A stretch of 64,000 nt of DNA. Origin: Nocardia rosealba. Lineage in GTDB: Bacteria; Actinomycetota; Actinomycetes; Mycobacteriales; Mycobacteriaceae. The DNA lies in contig NZ_JAIWNA010000004.1 in NCBI RefSeq assembly GCF_020216065.1, positions 124,001-188,000 of the forward strand. The letters are read 5' to 3'. Position 1 is the first letter of the stretch. Each line of letters begins with the position of its first letter. Below the pieces are notes generated by a model that was not told where the DNA came from, did not search any database, and was given only the letters and a program-made list of their open reading frames with translations. Below are positions 16,264 through 25,356 of this stretch, piece by piece. The translations under genes were made by a program, and so were the position numbers.

Positions 16264-19200
16264 ATGACGGTCTCGTCGGAAATGTCGAGTGCGGGCTGGG
16301 CGGCGGGAATGCCACCGAGTTTGCGCGACGATCTCGCGACACTCGAGGAGGCGTATTTCCGACACGTCGACGCGGGGGACGTGGATTTTCCGATCACCGG
16401 GATCACCCAGATCTTCCGCCACCACATGGAACTCGCCGCCCGCCGTCAACCGGGTAAGGCCCTGGTCGAGGTGCATCATCCCGACGACGGGTCGGGCATG
16501 GGAGCCGCCGTGCAGGTGGTGACCGACGATATGCCGCTGCTGGTCGAGTCGATCACGGCGGCGCTGGGCCGCATGCAGGTGAGCGTGAGCGAGCTGATCC
16601 ACCCGATCTTCGAGGTCACTCGCGACGCCGACGGCACGCTCGTCGGCGCGGCACCGCACGAGGTGGACGGCAACGGCGCCGAGGGGCTGGCCGAGTCGTG
16701 GATGCATCTGCAGTTGCACCCGTCGACCGAGCAGGCCCAGCTCGACGAGATCGAACGCACCCTGCCCGAGGTGCTCGCCGACGTGCGTCAGGTGATCGAC
16801 GACACCGAGGCGATGGTCGAGGCGCAGAGTTCGCTCGCCGATCGTCTCGATCGGACCGCTGCGGCGGGCACCGCGCCCTTCCCGTCGGTCGATCTCGCCG
16901 ACTGCGCCCAGCTGCTGCGCTGGCTGGCCGACGGCAACTTCACGCTGCTCGGCTACACGCGCTACCAGCGCACCACCGAGAACGGCCACACCGTCCCCGC
17001 GCGGGTTCCGGGCACCAGCCTCGGTGTGCTTCGCCCCGACATCGGCACCGACTTCCAGGTGCCGATCAACGGCGGTGACCGCCCGCTGCTGATGCTCACG
17101 CAGGGCTTGGTCCGCGCGACCGTGCACCGCTCGGTGTACCCGTACTTCATCGGGGTCGCCGATGTCGACGACGCCGGCGCCGTGGTCGGTGTGCACCTGT
17201 TCATCGGCGTGTTCACCGTGAGCGCCGTGCACGAGAACGTGCTCGATATTCCTGTCATCAATCGCCGCGTACGTACCGCCATCGAGGCCGCGGGCTTCGA
17301 CAAGGACTCGTTCTCCGGGCAGGCGATGCTCGAGGTGATCGAGTCGTTCCCGCGCACCGAATTGTTCTCCGCCGACACCGCGACCATGCGGCGCACCGCC
17401 GTCGCGGTCCTCGGCGTCGGTTTGCGCAGGCAGGTACGGCTGTTCCTGCGCTGCGACACCTACGGCCGGTTCGTCGCCTGCATGGTGTACCTGCCGCGCG
17501 ACCGCTACACCACCGCGGTGCGGCTGGAAATGCAGTCCATCCTGGTGCGCGAACTCGGCGGCGTCGACATCGACTACTCGGCCCGGGTGAGCGAAAGCGA
17601 GCTCGCCAGTGTGTATTTCACGGTGATGCTGCCGCCCGAGGCCGCCGGTCAGGACGGCCCCGACACCTCCGAGGAGAACCGGCGCCGCCTGCAGTCGCTG
17701 CTGAACGCGGCGAGCCACTCCTGGGACGATCGGATCGGCGACGAGGTCGCGTCGTCGACGGTGCTCGATCCCGCCGTGGTCTCGCGTTATTCGAAGGCAC
17801 TGCCGGAGAGCTACAAGGAAGACTTCGCGCCTGCCCGAGCCCTGGCCGACATCGCGCGCCTCGAGCAACTGTCCGAAGGTGGCATCGATCAGCACCTGTA
17901 CCGCCGGTCCGAGGCCGAACCCGGTTCGTGGCGGTTCAGTCTCTACATCGCCGGGCGTGGTGTGTCGTTGAGCCAGGTGCTTCCGGTGCTGCAGAGCCTT
18001 GGCGTGGAGGTCGTGGACGAGCGGCCCTACCAGCTCGAACTCGACGGCGGAACCGAGCGCTGGATCTACGATTTCGGCTTGCAGGCCCGTCCCGAACTGC
18101 TGCGCAACGCCCTCGGCGGCGATCTCGACGCGGAATTGCTCGAACACCCGGGCCAGGCCGACGGCCTGCGCGCCCGCTTCACCGAGGCGTTCGAGGCAGT
18201 CTGGTACGACCGTGCCGAAGCTGACGGTCTCAACGAACTCGTGCTGCGGGCAGGCCTGCCCTGGCGCTCGGTCGCCATCCTGCGCGCCTACGCGAAGTAC
18301 CTGCAGCAGGCGGGTTTTCCCTACAGCCAGGTCAATATCGCCCGCGTCCTGCTCGCGCATCCGGAGGTGGCGCGCGACTTCGTCGCCCTGTTCGCCGCGC
18401 GATTCGATCCAGACACCGTCTCGGCCGAGCACGCCGCCGAACTGGAAACACGCGTGCGCGCCGGCATCGACGAGGTGGTCAGCATGGATGCCGACCGCAT
18501 CCTGCGCGCCATCCTCGGTCTCATCAAGGCGACCCTGCGCACCAACAACTACGTCGTCGACGCCGACGGCGCACCGCGCGGCTACCTGTCGCTGAAGGTC
18601 GAGCCGCGAGAAATCGCCGAACTGCCCAAGCCGCGACCGCAGTTCGAGATCTTCGTGTACTCGCCGCGGGTCGAGGGTGTGCACCTGCGCTTCGGTTCGG
18701 TGGCGCGTGGCGGTCTGCGCTGGTCCGACCGGCTCGAGGACTTCCGCACCGAGATCCTGGGTCTGGTGAAGGCCCAGGCGGTCAAGAACGCGGTGATCGT
18801 GCCGGTCGGTGCCAAGGGCGGGTTCGTGGTGAAGCGGCCGCCCGCCGCCACCGGCGACCCGGCCGCCGACCGTCAGGCGAGCATCGCCGAGGGCATCGAC
18901 TGCTACCGCACCTTCATCTCCGGCTTGCTCGACGTCACCGACAACGTCGACCTGGCCACGGGTGCGGTGCTGCCGCCCGAGCGCGTGGTCCGCCGCGACA
19001 GCGACGACACCTACCTCGTGGTGGCCGCCGACAAGGGCACGGCGAGCTTCTCCGACATCGCCAACGATGTCGCCAAGCGCTACGGCTTCTGGCTCGGCGA
19101 CGCCTTCGCCTCCGGCGGGTCGGCAGGCTACGACCACAAGGCCATGGGCATCACCGCCAAGGGCGCGTGGGAGTCGGTGAAACGCCACTTCCGGGAGATG

Positions 19201-21150
19201 GGCATCGACACCCAGAGCCAGGACTTCACCGTGGTCGGCGTCGGCGACATGAGCGGCGACGTGTTCGGCAACGGCATGCTGCTCTCGCGCCACATCCGGC
19301 TGGTCGCGGCCTTCGACCACCGCCACATCTTCCTCGACCCGAACCCCGACGCGGCCACGTCCTACGCCGAACGAGAGCGGCTGTTCGCACTGCCGCGTTC
19401 GTCGTGGGCCGACTACGACCGCAGCCTCATCAGCTCGGGCGGCGGCGTGTTCGAACGCACCGTGAAATCGGTGCCGATCTCGCCGCAGGCCAGGGCGGCG
19501 CTCGGCCTGCCCGACGCGGTGCAGGCGCTGTCGCCGCCCGAACTGGTGCGTGCCATCCTGCTCGCGCCCGTGCAGTTGCTGTGGAACGGCGGTATCGGCA
19601 CGTATGTGAAGGCCAGTACCGAGACCAATGCCGAGGTGGGCGACAAGTCCAACGACGCGGTCCGGGTGAACGGAAACCAGTTGCGCGTCAAGGTGATCGG
19701 CGAGGGCGGCAACCTCGGCGCCACCGCGCTCGGGCGCATCGAGTTCTGCCGCGCGGGCGGCAAGATGAACACCGATGCCCTGGACAACTCGGCGGGCGTC
19801 GATTGCTCCGACCACGAGGTCAATATCAAGGTGTTGCTCGACGGTGTGGTGAGCGCGGGCGCGCTCGCACCGCAGGACCGCAACCCGCTGCTCGCCTCGA
19901 TGACCGACGAGGTCGCGCGAATGGTGTTGCAGGACAACGTGGATCAGAACTTCCTGATCGGTATCGCCCGCACCGACGCGGCACAGATGGCCAGCGTGCA
20001 CGCGCGGGTGATCTCCGATCTCGAACAGCGACGTGGTCTGGATCGTGAGCTCGAGGCGCTGCCGTCGGAAACCGAGTTGCAACAGCGGGAGGCGGAAGGC
20101 GTCGGTCTCACCTCGCCCGAGCTGGCGAACCTGCTGGCCCACGTGAAGCTCGGCCTCAAGGCCGACCTGCTCGACACGGACCTGCCCGACAGCGCCGCGT
20201 TCGCGGGCAGGCTGCCGCTGTATTTCCCCACGCCACTGCGCGAACGGTTCGGTGCCGAGATCAAGAAGCACCGGTTGCGCCGCGAGATCGTCACCACGAT
20301 GCTCGTCAACGAGGTGGTCGACTACGGCGGAATCACCTACGCCCACCGGCTCAACGAAGAGGTCGGTGCGACCACGTCCGACACGGTTCGCGCGTTCGCC
20401 GCGGCCACCGCGATCTTCCAGCTGCACGACGTGTGGTCGCGTATCCGCAGCGCCGACGCCCCCGCCGCGGTCTGCGACCTGCTCGAGCTGGAATCCAAGC
20501 GCACTCTCGACCGGGCCTCGCGCTGGTTGCTGAGCAACCGCCCGCAGCCCGTCGCCGTGGGCGCGGAGATCAACCGTTACCACCGGCGGGTGCAGGAGCT
20601 GGCGCCGCAGGTGCCCGGCTGGTTGCGCGGGCACCACGTCACCTCGCTCACTCAGGGTGCGGCCGAACTCATCGCCCGTGGCGCCCCGACCGAACTGGCC
20701 ACCGAAGTATTCGGACTGCTCGGTCTCTTCCCGCTGCTCGACGTGGTCGACATCGCCGACATCACCGACCGCGACGGCGCCGAAGTCGGTGCGCTGTACT
20801 ACGCGCTCAACGAGCACCTCAAGATCGATTGGCTGCTCGAGGCGGTGAGCCACCTCGAGCGCGGCGACCGCTGGCACGCGCTGGCCAGGCTCGCGCTGCG
20901 CGACGACATGTACGGTTCGCTGCGCTCGCTGACCCTCGATGTGCTGTCGGCGGGCGACCCGGAGGAGACGCCCGACGAGAAAATTGCATACTGGGAGTCG
21001 AAGAACCAGTCCCGGCTGGGTCGTGCGCGCGCTGCCCTGTCGGAACTGTTCGAGTCCGGGACCCACGACCTCGCCACACTGTCGGTCGCCGCGCGACAGG
21101 TGCGGAGCATGGTGAGCGGGGTGGGCGCCCAATCGGAGGTACCACGGTGA
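16264..21150 (+). CDS. gdh: NAD-specific glutamate dehydrogenase, large (180 kDa) type
   Basis: 1628 residues, matching the ~1620-residue L_180 class known from Streptomyces and mycobacteria; ATG 16264 has AGGCGAAAG upstream. The N-terminal ~700 residues hold the ACT-like and regulatory modules. The catalytic domain follows, with VHLRFGSVARGGLRWSDR, the lysine-containing VKNAVIVPVGAKGGFVVK (near residue 850) and the NAD-binding VVGVGDMSGDVFGNGMLL (near residue 995). The enzyme oxidises L-glutamate to 2-oxoglutarate plus ammonium. In mycobacteria it is inhibited by unphosphorylated GarA; whether that applies here cannot be seen. The downstream thioesterase overlaps by 4 bp. Confidence 0.96.
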   Translation: MTVSSEMSSAGWAAGMPPSLRDDLATLEEAYFRHVDAGDVDFPITGITQIFRHHMELAARRQPGKALVEVHHPDDGSGMGAAVQVVTDDMPLLVESITAALGRMQVSVSELIHPIFEVTRDADGTLVGAAPHEVDGNGAEGLAESWMHLQLHPSTEQAQLDEIERTLPEVLADVRQVIDDTEAMVEAQSSLADRLDRTAAAGTAPFPSVDLADCAQLLRWLADGNFTLLGYTRYQRTTENGHTVPARVPGTSLGVLRPDIGTDFQVPINGGDRPLLMLTQGLVRATVHRSVYPYFIGVADVDDAGAVVGVHLFIGVFTVSAVHENVLDIPVINRRVRTAIEAAGFDKDSFSGQAMLEVIESFPRTELFSADTATMRRTAVAVLGVGLRRQVRLFLRCDTYGRFVACMVYLPRDRYTTAVRLEMQSILVRELGGVDIDYSARVSESELASVYFTVMLPPEAAGQDGPDTSEENRRRLQSLLNAASHSWDDRIGDEVASSTVLDPAVVSRYSKALPESYKEDFAPARALADIARLEQLSEGGIDQHLYRRSEAEPGSWRFSLYIAGRGVSLSQVLPVLQSLGVEVVDERPYQLELDGGTERWIYDFGLQARPELLRNALGGDLDAELLEHPGQADGLRARFTEAFEAVWYDRAEADGLNELVLRAGLPWRSVAILRAYAKYLQQAGFPYSQVNIARVLLAHPEVARDFVALFAARFDPDTVSAEHAAELETRVRAGIDEVVSMDADRILRAILGLIKATLRTNNYVVDADGAPRGYLSLKVEPREIAELPKPRPQFEIFVYSPRVEGVHLRFGSVARGGLRWSDRLEDFRTEILGLVKAQAVKNAVIVPVGAKGGFVVKRPPAATGDPAADRQASIAEGIDCYRTFISGLLDVTDNVDLATGAVLPPERVVRRDSDDTYLVVAADKGTASFSDIANDVAKRYGFWLGDAFASGGSAGYDHKAMGITAKGAWESVKRHFREMGIDTQSQDFTVVGVGDMSGDVFGNGMLLSRHIRLVAAFDHRHIFLDPNPDAATSYAERERLFALPRSSWADYDRSLISSGGGVFERTVKSVPISPQARAALGLPDAVQALSPPELVRAILLAPVQLLWNGGIGTYVKASTETNAEVGDKSNDAVRVNGNQLRVKVIGEGGNLGATALGRIEFCRAGGKMNTDALDNSAGVDCSDHEVNIKVLLDGVVSAGALAPQDRNPLLASMTDEVARMVLQDNVDQNFLIGIARTDAAQMASVHARVISDLEQRRGLDRELEALPSETELQQREAEGVGLTSPELANLLAHVKLGLKADLLDTDLPDSAAFAGRLPLYFPTPLRERFGAEIKKHRLRREIVTTMLVNEVVDYGGITYAHRLNEEVGATTSDTVRAFAAATAIFQLHDVWSRIRSADAPAAVCDLLELESKRTLDRASRWLLSNRPQPVAVGAEINRYHRRVQELAPQVPGWLRGHHVTSLTQGAAELIARGAPTELATEVFGLLGLFPLLDVVDIADITDRDGAEVGALYYALNEHLKIDWLLEAVSHLERGDRWHALARLALRDDMYGSLRSLTLDVLSAGDPEETPDEKIAYWESKNQSRLGRARAALSELFESGTHDLATLSVAARQVRSMVSGVGAQSEVPR

Positions 21151-21617
21151 CGAGTTCGCCGAACGGCAGCACCGCCGCGCCCGAAGCGCAGCTGGTTCTG
21201 CCGCAGCGTTTCCACGCGAAGGTCGAGATCCGCTGGTCGGATATGGACGTGTTCCAGCACGTCAACCATGCCCGCATGGTGACGTTGCTGGAGGAGGCCA
21301 GAATCCCCTGGCTGTTCGACGACGACAAGCCGACCGCGTCGATGGGCAGGCAGGGTTGTGTGCTCGTCGATTTGCACGTGAAGTACCGGGGACAACTGCG
21401 CCACGAGGACACCCCGCTCGATATCGCCATGTGGATCAAGCAGTTGCGCGCCGTCGACTTCACCGTCGGCTACGAGGTGCGGGCCAGCGGCGCCGCACCG
21501 GATTCGCCGCCCGCGGTCACCGCGACCACCCAGCTCGCGGCGTTCGACATCGACACCCAGCGGTTGCGCAGGCTCACCGACACCGAACGCGACTACCTGG
21601 CGCTGTGGCGGGCCTGA
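21147..21617 (+). CDS. acyl-CoA thioesterase (4HBT hotdog fold)
   Basis: 156 residues from GTG 21147, overlapping the gdh stop by 4 bp. The hotdog motif VEIRWSDMDVFQHVNHARMVTLLEEAR carries the Asp and the HVNN-like HVNH active-site pattern of 4-hydroxybenzoyl-CoA thioesterase relatives (YbgC type). The preceding 20 residues are a disordered Ser/Ala-rich lead. It corresponds in position to mycobacterial Rv2475c. It probably hydrolyses short or branched acyl-CoA thioesters; the reason for coupling to glutamate dehydrogenase is unknown. Confidence 0.83.
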   Translation: MTSSPNGSTAAPEAQLVLPQRFHAKVEIRWSDMDVFQHVNHARMVTLLEEARIPWLFDDDKPTASMGRQGCVLVDLHVKYRGQLRHEDTPLDIAMWIKQLRAVDFTVGYEVRASGAAPDSPPAVTATTQLAAFDIDTQRLRRLTDTERDYLALWRA

Positions 21618-21621
21618 TTTC

Positions 21622-22293
21622 GTGAGTTCCGAACAGCGAGTGCTGCATACGCCCGACCCGGCCGAACGCGAGAACCTGGCCACCTTCCTGTCGCGGGCAT
21701 TGCGCTTGGACCAAGCGGCGGTGGTGCGGTTGCGCCGCCGCGGCTCGAGTCTCGTCTCCGCCTGGGTGGCAACGGGTTTCGAGACACTGGCGGTGCGCAC
21801 GATCACGGCCGAACTCGGTGTCGACGATGTCACGGTCGGTGCCGACATGGTGCTGGCCGGGCTCGGTACCGGGCATCCGATCGACCTCGGCTATTCGATG
21901 GACTCGGCCTGGCGCGGTGCGCTCCCGCCGACCGACGGCTTCGCCCACGTCGACGACGTTCCGGCCCGCGCACTCGTCGAATTGGCCGAGCGCGGAGCCG
22001 ATCTGGCGCGCGAGCACGGCGGCGCCCACGGTCCGCCCGCGTCCCTGCTCGACCAGTCGGTGCTCACAGTGACCGGCGCGGGTGATCTCGCGGTCGAGGT
22101 CCCGATGCGCGTCGTCTTTGCCCTCACCGCCATGGACTTCATCCCGCACGCGGGCGATAAGGCCGAATCCCGGCGCATTCAGCCCACCGAACTGGTCCGC
22201 GTCCGCACCACCCGCACCTGGCTACGCCTCGACGCCCGCTACGGTTCCGTCGCTCGCCGCCTGGGTGGCGGAATCCCCTTGTCGCCCAGCTGA
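21622..22293 (+). CDS. conserved hypothetical protein (Rv2474c-like position)
   Basis: 223 residues; GTG 21622 lies 4 nt after the thioesterase stop, so it is the third gene of the gdh operon. The protein is soluble, acidic and alanine-rich, with no signal, no membrane segment and no catalytic motif that I recognise. Notable stretches are LATFLSRALRLDQAAVVRLRRRG near the N-terminus, FETLAVRTITAELG, and a C-terminal MDFIPHAGD before RTWLRLDARYGSVARRLG. The same three-gene order is, to my memory, kept in mycobacteria, which suggests a conserved but unassigned role beside glutamate dehydrogenase. Confidence 0.7.
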   Translation: MSSEQRVLHTPDPAERENLATFLSRALRLDQAAVVRLRRRGSSLVSAWVATGFETLAVRTITAELGVDDVTVGADMVLAGLGTGHPIDLGYSMDSAWRGALPPTDGFAHVDDVPARALVELAERGADLAREHGGAHGPPASLLDQSVLTVTGAGDLAVEVPMRVVFALTAMDFIPHAGDKAESRRIQPTELVRVRTTRTWLRLDARYGSVARRLGGGIPLSPS

Positions 22294-22388
22294 ACTCACA
22301 CGCAGCAGCGCTAGACGCCAACCGGCAGGCACGCAGGTGCCGAATTCGACCCGAGCGCCGTGCGATGTGATCGGGCCGCGTATTGCGA

Positions 22389-22496
22389 TCGGTCGGTATT
22401 TTGCCGCCGGGCCGCGCTACGCCACCGGGCCGCGCTACGCCACCGGGAGGCACTCTGCCACAGGCCGGCACCTTGCCATGGGCCGGCGCTACGCCC
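22389..22496. repeat. 18-bp tandem repeat (six units)
   Basis: Six consecutive 18-bp units run from 22389 to 22496. The units at 22407-22424 and 22425-22442 are identical (CCGGGCCGCGCTACGCCA). The units at 22389, 22443, 22461 and 22479 are diverged copies that keep the GCCA/GCCG-type end. The array lies in the 238-bp gap between the 3' ends of two convergent genes. As 18 is a multiple of three it reads through as a six-residue repeat, but no gene framing it is credible. Confidence 0.75.
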
Positions 22497-22530
22497 CTCG
22501 ACCGATCGCGCGGCGCGGGTGGGACTCGGC

Positions 22531-22851
22531 TCAATGCACGCCGACGAGCCGAAGCAGTGCGGTCGTGGCGGCTGCGGCGATCACCGTGACGAGTAAGGGT
22601 GCCCGTCGCCAGGCGAGCACACCGCCGACCGCCACCCCGGCGGGCAAGGCGACGCCGAGTTTCCCGGTGCCCGTCGGCAACGTCGCCGTCGCCACCAGCG
22701 CGGCCAGCAGAATCAACGCCCCGGTGTCGAGCAGCGCAACAGTGCGCGCCGACAACCGGATTCGATCCCGCAACGCCGGCCCCGCCCACCGCAACGCATA
22801 GGTGCCGACCGCCAGCGCCATCATCGCGGGCACCAGGTAGGGCGCGTTCAC
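22531..22851 (-). CDS. azlD: AzlD family branched-chain amino acid export subunit
   Basis: 106 residues from GTG 22851, which overlaps the azlC stop by 4 bp. It has four predicted hydrophobic segments (YLVPAMMALAVGTYALRWAGPALR, VALLDTGALILLAALVATATL, LGVALPAGVAVGGVLAWRRA, LLVTVIAAAATTALLRLVG), the size and layout of AzlD. AzlC and AzlD together form exporters for branched-chain amino acids or their analogues. The divergent XRE-cupin gene is the likely regulator. Confidence 0.85.
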   Translation of the reverse strand: MNAPYLVPAMMALAVGTYALRWAGPALRDRIRLSARTVALLDTGALILLAALVATATLPTGTGKLGVALPAGVAVGGVLAWRRAPLLVTVIAAAATTALLRLVGVH

Positions 22852-23846
22852 GTCGCATCCCCGCGCGAGAATGCCGCAGCTGGGCAGCAATCCGCGCCGG
22901 CGACCCACACTCCTGGCTGCACGCCGGCACCCGCCACGCCGACGCCTGCTACGCAACCATCGTCCACCGCTGAAACCATGCCTCGGTCGCCCAGAGCGCC
23001 GACCTTCGCATGGCGAGCCGATCGGACACCTTGTGGTGTCGCCGAGGTTGTGGTGTCCGGTGCATCGGCTTCCGCATAGCCGGCCTTCGGGACGCGCTGT
23101 GGTGTTGCCGGCGGTGTTGCCCCCGCCGCGTGGCCGACTCCGCCGACGCTCTCCGGTTGAGCCGCTGAGGAATCCGATGGCTTCGCAGGCCGGGACGCCA
23201 GCAGCAACCCGATCAGCGCGATCAACACCGGCAACCCGGCCGGCACGAATGGCGCAATCGCGACTGCCAGCCCGGCCCCGGCCAGTACCGGGCGCAGCGT
23301 CGCGCGGTCACGCAGCGCGGGCAGCAGGAGCGCCAGCAGGATGACCGGGAACACCGCGTCCAGGCCGAGTGCGGAGGTGTCGGGGACGAGGGAACCGAGG
23401 GCGGCGCCGAGGGTCGCGCCGAGCGGCCAGCACAGTGCCACCCCGATTCCGCAGGCCCAATACGCCGCACGCTTGCGTTCCCGAACGCCGGGTGCGGTCG
23501 CGAAGGCCACCGATTCGTCGTTGAGGACGTGGATCCCGAGCAGCCGTCGCCAGCCGTGGCCGAACACATCGGGGGCGGCCAACCCGTACGGCAGGTGCCT
23601 GGCATTGAGCAGCAACCCGGCGACGACGGCGGCGAGCGGGCTCCCACCGGCCGCGACGATCCCGAAGAACAGCAGTTCCGAGCCGCCGGCCAGCACCGTC
23701 ACCGCGGCGACGATCGGCATCCACACCGGGAACCCGGCAGCGATGGTCGAGGCGCCGTAGGAGACGCCGAAGAGGCCGACGGCCAGGCAGGCCGCGGCCA
23801 CGGCGGCGGCGGTCCGCCGATCGAGTGTTCGCCAGATCGAACGCAT
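22848..23846 (-). CDS. azlC: AzlC family branched-chain amino acid permease with long C-terminal extension
   Basis: 332 residues from ATG 23846. An ATG at 23855 is also in frame, but it lies inside the -10 box, so the inner ATG, which would be leaderless, is preferred. Residues ~15-230 match AzlC: GFPVWMPIVAAVTVLAGGSELLFFG, NARHLPYGLA and about six hydrophobic segments. The usual family length is 220-250. Here about 100 further residues follow, low in complexity and containing two diverged copies of an ATPQ-V---A unit. The frame still couples by 4 bp to azlD, so the tail is a genuine extension or a fused neutral sequence. The tail has no recognisable domain. Confidence 0.83.
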   Translation of the reverse strand: MRSIWRTLDRRTAAAVAAACLAVGLFGVSYGASTIAAGFPVWMPIVAAVTVLAGGSELLFFGIVAAGGSPLAAVVAGLLLNARHLPYGLAAPDVFGHGWRRLLGIHVLNDESVAFATAPGVRERKRAAYWACGIGVALCWPLGATLGAALGSLVPDTSALGLDAVFPVILLALLLPALRDRATLRPVLAGAGLAVAIAPFVPAGLPVLIALIGLLLASRPAKPSDSSAAQPESVGGVGHAAGATPPATPQRVPKAGYAEADAPDTTTSATPQGVRSARHAKVGALGDRGMVSAVDDGCVAGVGVAGAGVQPGVWVAGADCCPAAAFSRGDAT

Positions 23847-23853
23847 GTTTTTC

Positions 23854-23883
23854 ATAGTGAACGCTGCGGGTCGGTAAAGTCAA
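23854..23883 (-). promoter_or_regulatory. azlCD promoter
   Basis: On the minus strand TTGACT (23883-23878) and CACTAT (23859-23854) are separated by 18 bp. Transcription would begin about 7 nt further on, at or next to the ATG at 23846. The promoter lies inside the 65-bp divergent region shared with the XRE-cupin gene, so one regulator could act on both. Confidence 0.55.
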
Positions 23884-23911
23884 CGCGGAAACAGCTCCGG
23901 AGGAGGCGTTG

Positions 23912-24481
23912 ATGGACCGGCAGGACCCGGTCGCCGGACCACCGCAAGCGGTGATCGCGGCGGCCCTACGACGAGAACGCGCCCGCGCCGGCCTGTCGCT
24001 CACCGAGGTCGCCAGCCGCGCGGGTGTGGCGAAGTCCACACTGTCGCAACTGGAATCGGGCACCGGTAATCCCAGCCTGGAAACCCTGTGGGCGCTGTGT
24101 GTCGCCCTGGAGATGCCGTTCTCGCGACTGCTCGATCCGCCGCGCCCGAACGTGCAGGTGATCCGCGCCGACGAGGGTTCGCAGGTGCCCTCCGCCGACG
24201 CGGATTATCGCGTCACGCTGCTCGCGGCAGGCCAGTCACACACGCGCTGCGATGTGTACCGGATCGCGGCCGAACCCGGTCAGATTCGTCGCTCGGAACC
24301 GCACACGCCCGGTGTGGTCGAGCACGTGGTCCTCGCGGCCGGTCATGCCATCGTCGGTCCCGCCGACGAGCCCGTGGAGATGCGCCCAGGTGACTACATC
24401 CGCTACCTGGGTGATCTCCCGCACGTCTTCGAGGCTCTCGAGCCGGGCACGTGGGCCACGATGGTCATCGAGAGCGCCTGA
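23912..24481 (+). CDS. XRE-cupin transcriptional regulator
   Basis: 189 residues; ATG 23912 follows GGAGGAGG at ideal spacing. The N-terminal HTH_3 (residues ~12-68) reads IAAALRRERARAGLSLTEVASRAGVAKSTLSQLESGTGNPSL. The C-terminal cupin barrel (residues ~105-185) has HTPGVVEHVVLAAGHAIVG and MRPGDYIRYLGDLPHVFEAL. Regulators of this kind commonly control adjacent amino-acid exporters, and this one is divergent from azlCD across 65 bp. The cupin may sense a branched-chain amino acid. Its stop abuts the stop of the convergent HNH gene with no gap. Confidence 0.88.
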   Translation: MDRQDPVAGPPQAVIAAALRRERARAGLSLTEVASRAGVAKSTLSQLESGTGNPSLETLWALCVALEMPFSRLLDPPRPNVQVIRADEGSQVPSADADYRVTLLAAGQSHTRCDVYRIAAEPGQIRRSEPHTPGVVEHVVLAAGHAIVGPADEPVEMRPGDYIRYLGDLPHVFEALEPGTWATMVIESA

Positions 24482-25195
24482 TCAGGCGGCCCCTTCGCCC
24501 AGGTACTGCAACCAGAGCGGGTCGAGGTCGGCGGTGGTCGACAGCAACCGCCAGTGCGGGCCCTTGGGCGAGACCAGCGGATGACGCAGCGTCCAGCCCA
24601 GCTCGGTCAGCATCTTGTCGGCTTTGCGGTGGTTGCACGGCGCGCAGCTGGCCACGCAGTTCTCCCACGAGTGCTCCCCGCCGCGACTGCGCGGGATGAC
24701 GTGGTCGATGGTTTCGGCTTTGCCGCCGCAGTAGCCGCAGCGGTAGCGGTCGCGGTGCATGAGTGCCGCCCGGGTCATCGGCACCCGGGCACGGTAGGGG
24801 ACGCGCACATAGGTGCGCAGCCGGATAACGGAGGGAATGGCAACCGTCGCGCCCGCCGAATGCAGGACCGGGGCGGCGGGATCGTCGTGGACCGCGTCGG
24901 CCTTCGCGCAGATCAGCAGAACGACAGCGCGGCGAGCGGACAGTGCGGTGAGTGGTTCGTAGGTGGCGTTGAGAAGCAGCACCCGGCGTTTACGCCAGGC
25001 GGCGGCGTCGTGATCGCCGGCGAGATGCAGTGGCGCGGGGCGATGCGGCAGGTCGTGCAGACCGTGTGCGCCCGGATGGTGATCGGACAAGATGTGCAGC
25101 GGAATAGCCCCCGAGCCACGATTGTGGACGTCGGCGGGCTGGAGTTGTCGGTGCGCGCGCGCCTCGTGTGACCTGGCGCTTGGCCGCTGCTTCAT
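24482..25195 (-). CDS. HNH endonuclease domain protein
   Basis: 237 residues; ATG 25195 with GAGG 8-9 nt upstream. After a 70-residue disordered, His/Arg-rich lead comes the conserved VLLLNATYEPLTALSARRAVVLL. The HNH core follows: RCGYCGGKAETIDHVIPRSRGGEHSWENCVASCAPCNHRKADK, with two CxxC zinc pairs and the DHVxPRSRGG metal site. Homologs occur singly in most Corynebacteriales genomes next to glbO and pepN (Rv2469c in my recollection), which suggests a housekeeping nuclease, not a phage enzyme. Cellular role unknown. Confidence 0.87.
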   Translation of the reverse strand: MKQRPSARSHEARAHRQLQPADVHNRGSGAIPLHILSDHHPGAHGLHDLPHRPAPLHLAGDHDAAAWRKRRVLLLNATYEPLTALSARRAVVLLICAKADAVHDDPAAPVLHSAGATVAIPSVIRLRTYVRVPYRARVPMTRAALMHRDRYRCGYCGGKAETIDHVIPRSRGGEHSWENCVASCAPCNHRKADKMLTELGWTLRHPLVSPKGPHWRLLSTTADLDPLWLQYLGEGAA

Positions 25196-25356
25196 TGTGT
25201 GACCTCAATTTCATGATTGGCAGGATCATGTGGTATCTGGGGCCGATACTGTCCCCCAGTTGACCACGGTTGAGCCCGTATTGCACGGTTATTTTTCAAA
25301 CTTTCGGGTGAACTGTGATTGAAGGCCCGGCACGCGCTCGGGGCACAATGGAGCGC

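Noticed and set aside
16222..21132. A 1636-codon open frame on the minus strand opposite gdh
   Set aside because: It is a shadow of the GC-rich gdh gene: composition is His/Arg/Gly/Val-rich, without any motif, and no ribosome-binding site. Similar antisense shadows occur at 4136-6286, 6358-8451 and 14236-16083.
22389..22496. The 18-bp tandem array as a CRISPR
   Set aside because: The units are directly adjacent without spacers, and no cas genes are present.
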